DNA of 8,252 nt from Methylococcaceae bacterium (GTDB lineage: Bacteria > Pseudomonadota > Gammaproteobacteria > Methylococcales > Methylomonadaceae), in the NCBI GenBank assembly GCA_003542275.1, contig DPKY01000119.1:1-8252 (forward strand). Direction: 5' to 3'. The position numbers and the translations under genes are program-made. This document shows, piece by piece, positions 1-7,020 of the stretch. The notes below the pieces were generated by a model. The model searched no databases, had not been told where the DNA came from, and saw nothing but the letters and a program-made list of their open reading frames with translations. The first letter of the stretch is position 1. Every line of letters starts with the position of its first letter.

Positions 1-149
1 CCGTTATCGCTTGTAATACGCACTTCACCGGTGCCGATTTTAATATTTTCGTTAAATATCAATACAATATCTTGATTTAACGCAACAGCATTGCCTTTTT
101 TTGGCGACGTCAGCTTTAAAATGGGGGCTGTTTTATCTTTACTTGTCAT
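1..149 (-). CDS. N-terminal fragment of a bacterial Ig-like (Big_5/SwmB-type) repeat protein, probable secreted or surface protein
   Basis: Only the first 49 codons lie in the window and the gene continues off the left edge. The ATG at 149-147 is the only plausible start, because an in-frame TAA lies at 173-171 with no ATG, GTG or TTG between. The peptide begins MTSKDKTAPILKLTSPKKGN, then has A-V-A-L-N-Q-D-I-V-L-I-F-N-E-N-I-K and G-T-G-E-V-R-I-T-S-D-N. This P-x-L..SP..G..V..N..I.L.F.E.I..GTG.V.I pattern is that of Big_5/SwmB Ig-like domains, which occur as tandem copies in large extracellular proteins. There is no hydrophobic N-terminal signal, so if the protein is exported a type I secretion route with a C-terminal signal is likely (inference). 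No good Shine-Dalgarno sequence precedes the ATG. Total length, repeat number and function cannot be seen. Confidence 0.7.
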   Translation of the reverse strand, partial: MTSKDKTAPILKLTSPKKGNAVALNQDIVLIFNENIKIGTGEVRITSDN

Positions 150-153
150 CGTG

Positions 154-180
154 AAAAATACAGGAAAAACTTAAAAATAC
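154..180. repeat. Short direct repeat upstream of the Ig-like gene
   Basis: The octamer AAAAATAC (GTATTTTT on the coding strand) occurs at 154-161 and again at 173-180, start to start 19 bases, just upstream of the start codon at 149. The region is very A/T-rich, so chance is a real possibility. A regulator site or an AT-rich translation enhancer replacing the missing Shine-Dalgarno are alternatives that the sequence alone cannot separate. Confidence 0.25.
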
Positions 181-187
181 GCTATCG

Positions 188-221
188 AAAACATGGTACC
201 GTGATACGCCACGACATACCA
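188..221 (-). terminator. Possible weak intrinsic terminator after the EAL-CZB gene
   Basis: An imperfect hairpin lies 24 bases past the EAL stop codon. The outer stem is TGGTA (194-198) with TACCA (217-221), and the inner stem is CGTG (200-203) with CACG (210-213), with a six-base loop and a small asymmetric internal bulge. On the minus strand it is followed by TGTTTT (193-188), a short U-rich run. The stem is interrupted and the U-tract short, so termination may be partial, or the hairpin may serve the 5' leader of the next gene. Confidence 0.35.
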
Positions 222-245
222 CCTAAATATTTTCAAAGTGATTCA

Positions 246-1415
246 TTATTTTCTATGCAAATCTGCAAGCCCTTCATCTTCCAAATTTTGTAATTTATTG
301 AGTACAACGATGGAATGTGTGGAGAGTTCTTGAAAATAAGACGTTAGCGTGTCCATATTTGCTCCATCGCGCACAAGGGATACCAATTTTTGTCCCATTT
401 CATGCAGCGCATTATGCGGTGCTTCGACTTCAACAAAAGAGCGATGATGAGAAAACATCTGCCCCGCACCATAGTACCAGCGCCCCAGTCGACACGCACA
501 TGACGACAACGGCGGTATTTTGGTCAATGCTCTACCTTCATGACCCAAAGGCAAAGACGCCGCTTTAATCAACTCATGAACCAAATTTTTTCGCCACTGC
601 ACATGATCAACAATGGCCATGTGTATCAATCCTACTGGCATACCCACTAACCAATTAAAATCGCTTGCTATGAAGTGGAGAAATTGATCTAAAGGCAGGG
701 GTTTGCTAATCCAGTAGCCCTGTACATCGCTACAGCCAATATTGAGTAAATGATGATATTGTTCTTTTGTTTCAACGCCTTCTGCAATAATGCTAATGCC
801 TAATTCATGGGCTAATCTAATCGAGCTTGAGGTAATGGTTGCGTTTTTCTCTGAGGAGAGCATTCGCCCAACAATGCCCTGATCGAGTTTGATGGTGGTA
901 AACGGTAATTTACTGAGTGTATCAATAGACGAGTAGCCCGTTCCAAAATCGTCCATGGCAAGGCTTAATCCCGCATTGCGCAGTTGTAGTATGTGGTCTT
1001 TAATGTCGCTTGTTGCTTGGAGCGTCGCCGTTTCGGTCAACTCTATTTGGATATTACTTGCTTGCAAGCCTGACATTTTTAACGTCTGCAACAGATGATT
1101 TGTAAAGACATCATCTTCAAAATCTTTTGCTGAGGTATTAAAAGACGTGACGATATTGTCATTCACTGCCGTCATGAGCATCAGGTCTTTCACCAACTTA
1201 TCAAACATATGATAAGTGATGTCTTTAATTAAATCAGAGGCTTCTGCAACAGGAATAAATTCACTAGGTGAAATAATTTCTCCATCGGGTTTTATCCAGC
1301 GAATCAGCGCCTCAGCCCCTGTGACGCTGCCTGTAATCAAGGATACTTTTGGCTGATAGAAAAAAACAAATTCGTCATTTTCTATCCCTTTTCTAATCTC
1401 TGCTTGTGTGCGCAT
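246..1415 (-). CDS. EAL-domain c-di-GMP phosphodiesterase with C-terminal CZB zinc-binding domain
   Basis: Predicted soluble enzyme that hydrolyses c-di-GMP to pGpG. Numbering is from the upstream ATG at 1439 (397 aa); the start chosen here is Met9 at 1415, because AAAGG lies 10 bases before it while the upstream ATG has no ribosome site. The EAL domain spans about residues 10-260: YQPK (28-31), EAL (43-45), FNTS (100-103), IELTE (132-136), DDFGTGYSS (163-171), IKLD (183-186), AEGVET (219-224) and QGYWISKPLP (240-249). All usual metal-binding and catalytic positions are kept, so it should be active. Residues about 270-397 match a CZB domain: H279 in HxxW, C316 in CxLGxWY, and H342 and H346 in HxxxH, the 3-His/1-Cys zinc set known from DgcZ and chemoreceptors. 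There is no GGDEF domain, transmembrane segment or signal peptide. Zinc or oxidant control of the phosphodiesterase is inferred. It lies downstream of recD on the same strand. Confidence 0.9.
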   Translation of the reverse strand: MRTQAEIRKGIENDEFVFFYQPKVSLITGSVTGAEALIRWIKPDGEIISPSEFIPVAEASDLIKDITYHMFDKLVKDLMLMTAVNDNIVTSFNTSAKDFEDDVFTNHLLQTLKMSGLQASNIQIELTETATLQATSDIKDHILQLRNAGLSLAMDDFGTGYSSIDTLSKLPFTTIKLDQGIVGRMLSSEKNATITSSSIRLAHELGISIIAEGVETKEQYHHLLNIGCSDVQGYWISKPLPLDQFLHFIASDFNWLVGMPVGLIHMAIVDHVQWRKNLVHELIKAASLPLGHEGRALTKIPPLSSCACRLGRWYYGAGQMFSHHRSFVEVEAPHNALHEMGQKLVSLVRDGANMDTLTSYFQELSTHSIVVLNKLQNLEDEGLADLHRK

Positions 1416-1425
1416 AACGGAATTA

Positions 1426-1430
1426 CCTTT
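1426..1430 (-). promoter_or_regulatory. Ribosome binding site deciding the EAL-CZB start
   Basis: AAAGG on the minus strand ends 10 bases before the ATG at 1415-1413. The alternative ATG at 1439-1437 is preceded only by an AT-rich stretch without purine-rich complementarity, and this AAAGG would then fall inside the coding region. The EAL fold normally begins close to residue 10 of the longer reading, which agrees with the downstream start. Confidence 0.45.
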
Positions 1431-1437
1431 ACATAAC

Positions 1438-1466
1438 ATGATAAAAATTACGCAACGTAGTGTAAC
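1438..1466 (-). promoter_or_regulatory. Candidate sigma-70-type promoter for the EAL-CZB gene
   Basis: On the minus strand GTTACA (1466-1461, four of six match to TTGACA) and TATCAT (1443-1438, five of six match to TATAAT) are separated by 17 bases. The predicted transcript would begin near 1431, just before the AAAGG site, giving a very short leader for the ATG at 1415. The -10 overlaps the alternative upstream ATG, which would then not be transcribed from this promoter. The palindrome TAACTGTTA (1463-1471) overlaps the -35 and could be an operator half or chance. Confidence 0.35.
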
Positions 1467-1519
1467 AGTTATGGGTATTTTTACTCAGTGATTTCGCATT
1501 TGCGCAATGATTGTGACGC

Positions 1520-3400
1520 TCACTTTAGCGATTTTTCAAAAATGCCCTCGCTACTTTCCAGCAACGTGAAATTCTCTTTTGCCCGAGTAATAGCCGTGTA
1601 AAGCAATTTGGGTGTCAACACCAAATTCTCTCTTTCGGGGAGCGCCAACACTACATGACTAAATTCTGAGCCCTGCGATTTATGCACCGTCATCGCAAAA
1701 GCGGTTTCAACCTGCGCTAGACGTAGTGGCGATACCCAGCGAATCGCCACCGCATTTTCTTGAGGCGTTGTATCAATAAACGCAACTTGAAGTCGGCCGT
1801 CTTGATTGTTTAATGCAATGCCAATATCGCCGTTCATTAAATTCAAATTATAATCATTGCTCGTCACCATAATGGGACGCCCTTCATACCACGTTGGCTG
1901 TGCGCCAAATAGCCACTGCTCAATGCAGGCGTTAACCTGCTCAACTCCCCACACGCCTTGACGCGTTGCGCATAACACTTGAAATCTATCAAAGGCTTTC
2001 AATACCTCCAGCGCCCATTTGTCAATGCACGCGCTCTCAGCGGGGCGATTTTTAATTTCAACGCGATAATCTTGATAACTCCCCAACGACGTATTATACG
2101 TTGTGACGTATTCACGAAGTTGATTCGCATTTTGTATTTTGCGCAAATCGGGGTATGTCTGCGTATTATTTATTATCTTACCAGCACGCTCAACACAACC
2201 TGTATTCACCGCGTGCGCCAAATTGCCAATACCGCTTGTATTAACAAATCGATAACTATGCAAAAGCATCGCGGTTTGTTGATTCACCGTTGAACCTTGA
2301 GTGTGATGCGTGATGTTTACGTCAGCATATTTTTTAATCCACGCTAGCGTGCTTTCATCATACGCCTTGTTTTCAGCGCCTGCGCACAAATTACCTAGCA
2401 CATATCCAGGTTCAACTGACGAGAGTTGGTCTTTATCGCCAAGTAAAATCAACTGTGTACGGTCTTGAAGCGCATCAAGTAGCGCGGCCATCATCTCTAA
2501 ATCCACCATCGAGGCTTCATCAACAATCACTATATCCGCGATGAGGCGATTATTGGCACTATAGCGATATAGGCGCGTATCAGGTCGACTGCCAAGCAAG
2601 CGATGTAGCGTGCTGGCTTTACTTGGAATGTACTGAGCAATTTCTGGCGGAATCGTTGATTGTAACTGCGTCAATGCCCTGCCAATCGATTCATTCACGC
2701 GATTGGCCGCTTTGCCTGTAGGGGCGGCCAGTAAAATAATGGGTGATTGTGCGGAGTGCTCGATAAGATGGCGCTCAATAGCGAGCGCGAGCAATTTTGT
2801 TAATGTGGTGGTTTTGCCCGTTCCAGGTCCGCCAGTGATAATACAAAACCGCGAGCGTAGTGCTAATGCACAGGCCACTTTTTGCCAATTTGGATATGGA
2901 CTTGATTTATCAAACAATCCCTTGAGCCGCTCAACAATCGCCTCAGGCAATGCCTGTGCACGAAATGTCACACGCATATTGATTTTTTCATCGACCGTTT
3001 GTTGATAACGCCAATACCGTCGCAAATAAAGGCGTTGATTGCCTGCATCCCAAACAAGCGGTGAATTTCCCTCACCCGTGCTCACAAGAGGCGATTGCGC
3101 AAAGAGTGTATTGAGGTTTTTAATTGCTAAGTAAGTATTGAGCTGGGCAATATCCTCGTCCGTCACCTCTTCAAAAGGTAAAAGTGCTTGCGCGGGCTGC
3201 GCAAACAGCGCGTTGACGTCCAGATACACATCCCCCTGATTTAATCGATAACTCACCAGCGTCGCCAGCAATAGCAGGCTGTCACTTGCGCTGGGCGCTT
3301 CGTGGTGTAAAAACTTGGCAAAGGCCACATTCAAATGCGTGAGTGCTTTGCGCTCAACTAAATTTGCTAAAAATTCAAACAATGGCTGCGTCATCATCAT
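1520..3400 (-). CDS. recD: RecBCD helicase-nuclease, alpha subunit RecD (5'-3' helicase)
   Basis: Complete, 626 aa (E. coli RecD is about 608). RecD is the fast 5'-to-3' motor of RecBCD and also controls the nuclease after Chi recognition. Superfamily 1B motifs are all present in order: Walker A GGPGTGKTTT (190-199, Lys196); motif Ia AAPTGKAA (225-232); STLHRLLG (263-270); Walker B VDEASMVD (293-300); motif III GDKDQLSSVE (321-330); SYRF plus SGIG (382-392); MNGDIGIA (522-529); and motif VI MTVHKSQGSEF (570-580) with YTAITRAKE (601-609). Residues 1-165 fit the N-terminal domain that contacts RecC. The gene begins 2 bases after the recB stop codon, so translation is probably coupled. It opens with three consecutive ATG codons; the first is used here, and the others would remove one or two residues. 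The overall pattern matches RecD rather than RecD2, which carries a longer N-terminal extension. Confidence 0.97.
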   Translation of the reverse strand: MMMTQPLFEFLANLVERKALTHLNVAFAKFLHHEAPSASDSLLLLATLVSYRLNQGDVYLDVNALFAQPAQALLPFEEVTDEDIAQLNTYLAIKNLNTLFAQSPLVSTGEGNSPLVWDAGNQRLYLRRYWRYQQTVDEKINMRVTFRAQALPEAIVERLKGLFDKSSPYPNWQKVACALALRSRFCIITGGPGTGKTTTLTKLLALAIERHLIEHSAQSPIILLAAPTGKAANRVNESIGRALTQLQSTIPPEIAQYIPSKASTLHRLLGSRPDTRLYRYSANNRLIADIVIVDEASMVDLEMMAALLDALQDRTQLILLGDKDQLSSVEPGYVLGNLCAGAENKAYDESTLAWIKKYADVNITHHTQGSTVNQQTAMLLHSYRFVNTSGIGNLAHAVNTGCVERAGKIINNTQTYPDLRKIQNANQLREYVTTYNTSLGSYQDYRVEIKNRPAESACIDKWALEVLKAFDRFQVLCATRQGVWGVEQVNACIEQWLFGAQPTWYEGRPIMVTSNDYNLNLMNGDIGIALNNQDGRLQVAFIDTTPQENAVAIRWVSPLRLAQVETAFAMTVHKSQGSEFSHVVLALPERENLVLTPKLLYTAITRAKENFTLLESSEGIFEKSLK

Positions 3401-3401
3401 G

Positions 3402-3415
3402 CCTACACGTTTCCT
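3402..3415 (-). promoter_or_regulatory. Overlapping ribosome-binding options for recD
   Basis: AGGAA (3415-3411) lies 10 bases before the first ATG of recD, and AGG (3404-3402), overlapping the recB TAG stop, lies 7 bases before the third ATG. Both sit at the end of recB, so ribosomes finishing recB could reinitiate directly. Which of the three tandem ATGs is used cannot be settled from this sequence. Confidence 0.35.
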
Positions 3416-6400
3416 ATATTGCGAGTTGAAAATAAGGCATCGAGTTGCTCAATCGCCTCACGCGAAGGCTTATCAAATAGGCAACGATTGCCACGCAAAA
3501 ACCAATATACTGCCCCGCCAACGTGCTTGTCATACTCATACGCTTTGCCTAATCGCAAACGCAGTAAACGGTGCAATGCCAGCAAATATAAGCTGTATTG
3601 CAAATCATAGCGATGATTGAGCAGGGTTTGAACCAAAGCGGCAGGGGAATACTGCGCGTCACCCTCGCCCAGATAGCTAAATTTATAATCCACAACATAA
3701 TATTTTTCATTATGCACAAACACTAAATCAATAAAGCCTTTGAGCAAGCCATGAAGCTGATTTTTGTGTAAGGCAGGGCGTGTTTGATGAACAAAAAGAT
3801 GTTGATTTAATAACGCATCGAGTTTTTGTACATCAACATTGTCCGCGCCAATTAAAAATTCAACTTCACTTTTATACGCGACAATCTCACGCAAACACGC
3901 CCCATGTCCCGAGAGTAAATCGGTATTGAGCCAATCTTGTAGCGCGTTTTTTAAAATGCTTTGTCGCTCGTCTGACCAGATTTTTCCTGTAAAACGTTGC
4001 GCGATGAGTTGCTGTTGCAGTGCTGGATTATTCGCTACGTTTTGAAAACCGTGATGTGCACATTGCTCAAGCAAGCCATGCACCAGAACCCCTGGTGATG
4101 CGCCTTTGGGAAGCGAATGAATGGATGCGTCTTGAGTGAGAGGGAATTCAAGCGCCTCAACGTCATCTCTTTGTGCATCATCTTGGGCGACTTCAATTTC
4201 TTCACGCAGCAAAGACGTCATTTTTCCCTGCGAAAACGTCAACGCACTGTAACTTGCCACCCACCAGTTGTCGGGAATGTAGGTGGTTGAGGTCAATGCA
4301 CTCGCTAACGCCTTGCCATGTGTTGTCTTATCGACATAACAATCATTTGTTACATGAGGTAAATCTATCACAGCAATCTCACCGCAATCGCCTTTCATTG
4401 CATGAAGGTGCTCAAATAAAGCACTGGCGGGCGTGCCCGCTTGCCAGCCCAGTAAATGCCCCAGCGCGGTAAGCTCTAACTGAGGAACGTCTCCTCGCCC
4501 TTTTCTAATGGGGGCAACACCTAGCCAACACGCATACCTCGCTCGCGTTACGGCAACATAAAACAACCGTAAATCTTCACGCAAGCGCTCTTCATCATTG
4601 GCGCGAAGTAAACAATTTTCATCTTCGGTGTCTTCTCTAAATCCACACGCAAAAGGCAGAAACACCAGTGGGTATTCAAGGCCTTTGGATTTGTGAATTG
4701 TAATCACTTTAATCAATTCAGCATCACTTTCTAACCGAACAACGGTATCATCGCTTCCTTGATTATGCGCGTTGAAAATCAATTCGGCTAAATGGCTAAT
4801 CAATGCTTGCTGACCTTCAATTTTGGCACTGTCTTGTTGCAAATTTTCCGCCAAATGCAAGATATTGGTTAATTGTCGTTCACTGTAATGGTCAATGTCT
4901 TGTACATTGTGGAGTTGATAATCGTGTAATAAAGCGTGAAGCGTAGCGAGTATACCGTCTTTTTGCCAACGGGTTTGATAGGCCATAAAGCGATTGACAT
5001 GGCTCTCCCACGCTATTTCATCAAGGACGAATTCATGAAGCGCTTCATAAGAGAAACCAAACGTTTGGGTACTCAACGCAGCGCGAACTTTACGCTCATC
5101 ACGCGGCGATGCAAAGGCTTCAAGCCAAATAAGCACGTCTTGCGCTTGAGGTGATTGATAGACGCTGTCGCGCTCAGATAAATAAATACTGCGTAGGTTT
5201 CGCTCTCGCAAAGCCAAACGCATCACCTGCGCCTCACGCCCTGTCCTCACTAAAATGGCAATATCAGAGGGTTTTATACATTGGAATTCCCCGTTCTCTT
5301 TTTTAAATCCCGTTGATTCACCGTTGAGTAAAGCAACAATTTCACTGGCGGTCACTTGCGCCATGTTCGCTTGGTATTGACCGCTAGCAATGGCTTTATC
5401 ACTACCCCAATGCCAACACGTTAGCGCGGCGACTGCTTTGCCATTGATAACCCAATCATCTTCGAACCCTTTGGCGTCCACTGGAAGAAATGGCAGTGGA
5501 TTCGTTGCCTTTTCTTGATGGCTTTCTTTAAATCGAAAAGCGCCTAATGGCTGTTTGTCGCCATGCACAAAAATACGGTTAATTGCGTCAATTAACGATG
5601 TAGTAGAGCGGAAATTCGTGCCGAGTGTGTGATGATTGCCGATGGTTGCCTCACGCGCCATCAGATAAGTGTTAATATCTGCGCCACGAAATGAATAAAT
5701 AGCCTGTTTAGGGTCGCCAATCATAAACCATGCTAACTCGTGGTTATGTTGTTGCGACGGATAAATTTTGGAGAAAATGCGGTATTGCACAGGGTCCGTA
5801 TCTTGAAACTCATCAATTAAGCCAATCGGGTATTGTTGCGCAATCACGCTGGCAAGACGCTGTGCGTTTTCGCCTTTGTTCAACGCAAAATCCAGACGGC
5901 TAATCATGTCATCAAACGTCATGCACGCAACGGCTTGCTTTTCCTGTTCGTAACGCTCGCGTATCCATTGAATAGCGTGCTTATACATTGATGTTTTAAA
6001 TGGCTTTTCCTTGTCTGCTTTCCCTTCCAAATGCGTGACATAGTCATCAATACACCTAATAGCCTCAACGTTAAATTTACTTGCTTTGTCATGATGCGCC
6101 GCCGCCAATCCTTTTGTTAATTTTGTGAGACCAAATTTCCCTAAATCGTCATGCTTAAGCCCCTCATTCAAACCATTTGCCCAGTTGTGAATGGCCGCTA
6201 ACTTTTGTTGAAACGTATTTTGAGAGTAGTTTCTTTGATTGAGCCACTTTTCAGCGCAAGCCCCCATTAACAACGCATCGATAGTCTCTTTGTGTTTTAA
6301 CCAATGTTGCTTGGCTTGATTTTCATGTTGTTGACGTTCGATTTCCCACGCTTCAATCGGTGCAAAAATAGCCGATAGAGTAGGCAAAGGCTGTTCAAAC

Positions 6401-7020
6401 GTTAACGCCTCTGTTTTAAATAAAGCGTACCTAATCGCTTTTAACAAATGATGCGGGGATATCGCAATCTTGCTTAAAATAAGCTGACATTGCATTTTAT
6501 TGAGAAGATAGAAATGAATACGCCAATAATCGGTCACCACTTTGTTTAACAACTCCACTTCATTGGTAAGCACTTCTTGCATAAAAGGGCTTAAACTGTC
6601 AAAAGCGTGTTGTTGCAGCATTTTTTTGCACCAACCATGAATAGTGTAAATGGCCGATTCATCCATAAAATTTGCCGCCACATCAATGCGTTTAGCACAA
6701 TTAGGCCACGCTGATGGCGCGTACTTGTTGCGCAAATCGCGTAAAAAGATATCCTCTGTCACCGCTGCTGGCGTTCTAAAATACTGCGCTGCTTCACTGA
6801 GTCTTGCGCGAATACGGTCGCGTAATTCTTTCGTTGCCGCTTCAGTAAACGTCACAACCAGTATATTTTCCGGACTTAATGCACGCGCATTGTCTACTGT
6901 ATACTCAAGAATTAAGCGCACATACAACGCGGCAATCGTGTACGTTTTTCCCGTGCCAGCACTGGCTTCAATCAAATGTGAACCCGACAGCGGAAGGTCT
7001 AAAATCGTTAACGTCTTCAT
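3403..7020 (-). CDS. recB: RecBCD helicase-nuclease, beta subunit RecB (3'-5' helicase and nuclease)
   Basis: Complete, 1205 aa (E. coli RecB is 1180). RecB unwinds DNA 3'-to-5', carries the only nuclease site of RecBCD and loads RecA after Chi. Superfamily 1A motifs: Walker A EASAGTGKTYT (18-28, Lys25); VVTFTEAATKELRDRI (55-70); YTIHGWC (125-131); Walker B LIDEFQDTDP (401-410); motif III GDPKQAIYSFRGAD (435-448); motif IV TNFRST (468-473); motif V TIHKSKGLEYP (774-784); motif VI YVAVTRAR (821-828). The C-terminal nuclease domain keeps His981 (GVLVHGLLEQ), Asp1098 (GFIDLVF), and Asp1111 and Lys1113 (VVDYK). These correspond to E. coli His956, Asp1067, Asp1080 and Lys1082, with the same 13-residue Asp-Asp spacing. 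Both activities therefore look intact. Its ATG overlaps the recC TAA by one base, and recD follows after 2 bases. In E. coli ptrA precedes recB; here it is absent. Confidence 0.98.
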   Translation of the reverse strand: MKTLTILDLPLSGSHLIEASAGTGKTYTIAALYVRLILEYTVDNARALSPENILVVTFTEAATKELRDRIRARLSEAAQYFRTPAAVTEDIFLRDLRNKYAPSAWPNCAKRIDVAANFMDESAIYTIHGWCKKMLQQHAFDSLSPFMQEVLTNEVELLNKVVTDYWRIHFYLLNKMQCQLILSKIAISPHHLLKAIRYALFKTEALTFEQPLPTLSAIFAPIEAWEIERQQHENQAKQHWLKHKETIDALLMGACAEKWLNQRNYSQNTFQQKLAAIHNWANGLNEGLKHDDLGKFGLTKLTKGLAAAHHDKASKFNVEAIRCIDDYVTHLEGKADKEKPFKTSMYKHAIQWIRERYEQEKQAVACMTFDDMISRLDFALNKGENAQRLASVIAQQYPIGLIDEFQDTDPVQYRIFSKIYPSQQHNHELAWFMIGDPKQAIYSFRGADINTYLMAREATIGNHHTLGTNFRSTTSLIDAINRIFVHGDKQPLGAFRFKESHQEKATNPLPFLPVDAKGFEDDWVINGKAVAALTCWHWGSDKAIASGQYQANMAQVTASEIVALLNGESTGFKKENGEFQCIKPSDIAILVRTGREAQVMRLALRERNLRSIYLSERDSVYQSPQAQDVLIWLEAFASPRDERKVRAALSTQTFGFSYEALHEFVLDEIAWESHVNRFMAYQTRWQKDGILATLHALLHDYQLHNVQDIDHYSERQLTNILHLAENLQQDSAKIEGQQALISHLAELIFNAHNQGSDDTVVRLESDAELIKVITIHKSKGLEYPLVFLPFACGFREDTEDENCLLRANDEERLREDLRLFYVAVTRARYACWLGVAPIRKGRGDVPQLELTALGHLLGWQAGTPASALFEHLHAMKGDCGEIAVIDLPHVTNDCYVDKTTHGKALASALTSTTYIPDNWWVASYSALTFSQGKMTSLLREEIEVAQDDAQRDDVEALEFPLTQDASIHSLPKGASPGVLVHGLLEQCAHHGFQNVANNPALQQQLIAQRFTGKIWSDERQSILKNALQDWLNTDLLSGHGACLREIVAYKSEVEFLIGADNVDVQKLDALLNQHLFVHQTRPALHKNQLHGLLKGFIDLVFVHNEKYYVVDYKFSYLGEGDAQYSPAALVQTLLNHRYDLQYSLYLLALHRLLRLRLGKAYEYDKHVGGAVYWFLRGNRCLFDKPSREAIEQLDALFSTRNIGNV

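Noticed and set aside
96..102. Seven-base A run (minus strand) early in the Ig-like gene as a phase-variation tract
   Set aside because: Seven bases is short for slipped-strand switching, and the run encodes an ordinary Pro-Lys-Lys-Gly turn.
317..568. 83-codon plus-strand frame opposite the CZB part of the EAL gene
   Set aside because: It is antisense to a region where the minus strand has clear domain signatures; low-complexity Ser/Thr/His content suggests a shadow.
2703..3005. 100-codon plus-strand frame opposite the recD Walker A region
   Set aside because: It is a mirror of the conserved recD coding sequence with no recognisable protein features or ribosome site that I could support.
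4261..4268. ACTGGTGG on the minus strand, one base from the E. coli Chi octamer
   Set aside because: It is not an exact match, Chi sequences differ between lineages, and a single near-match in 8 kb is expected by chance.
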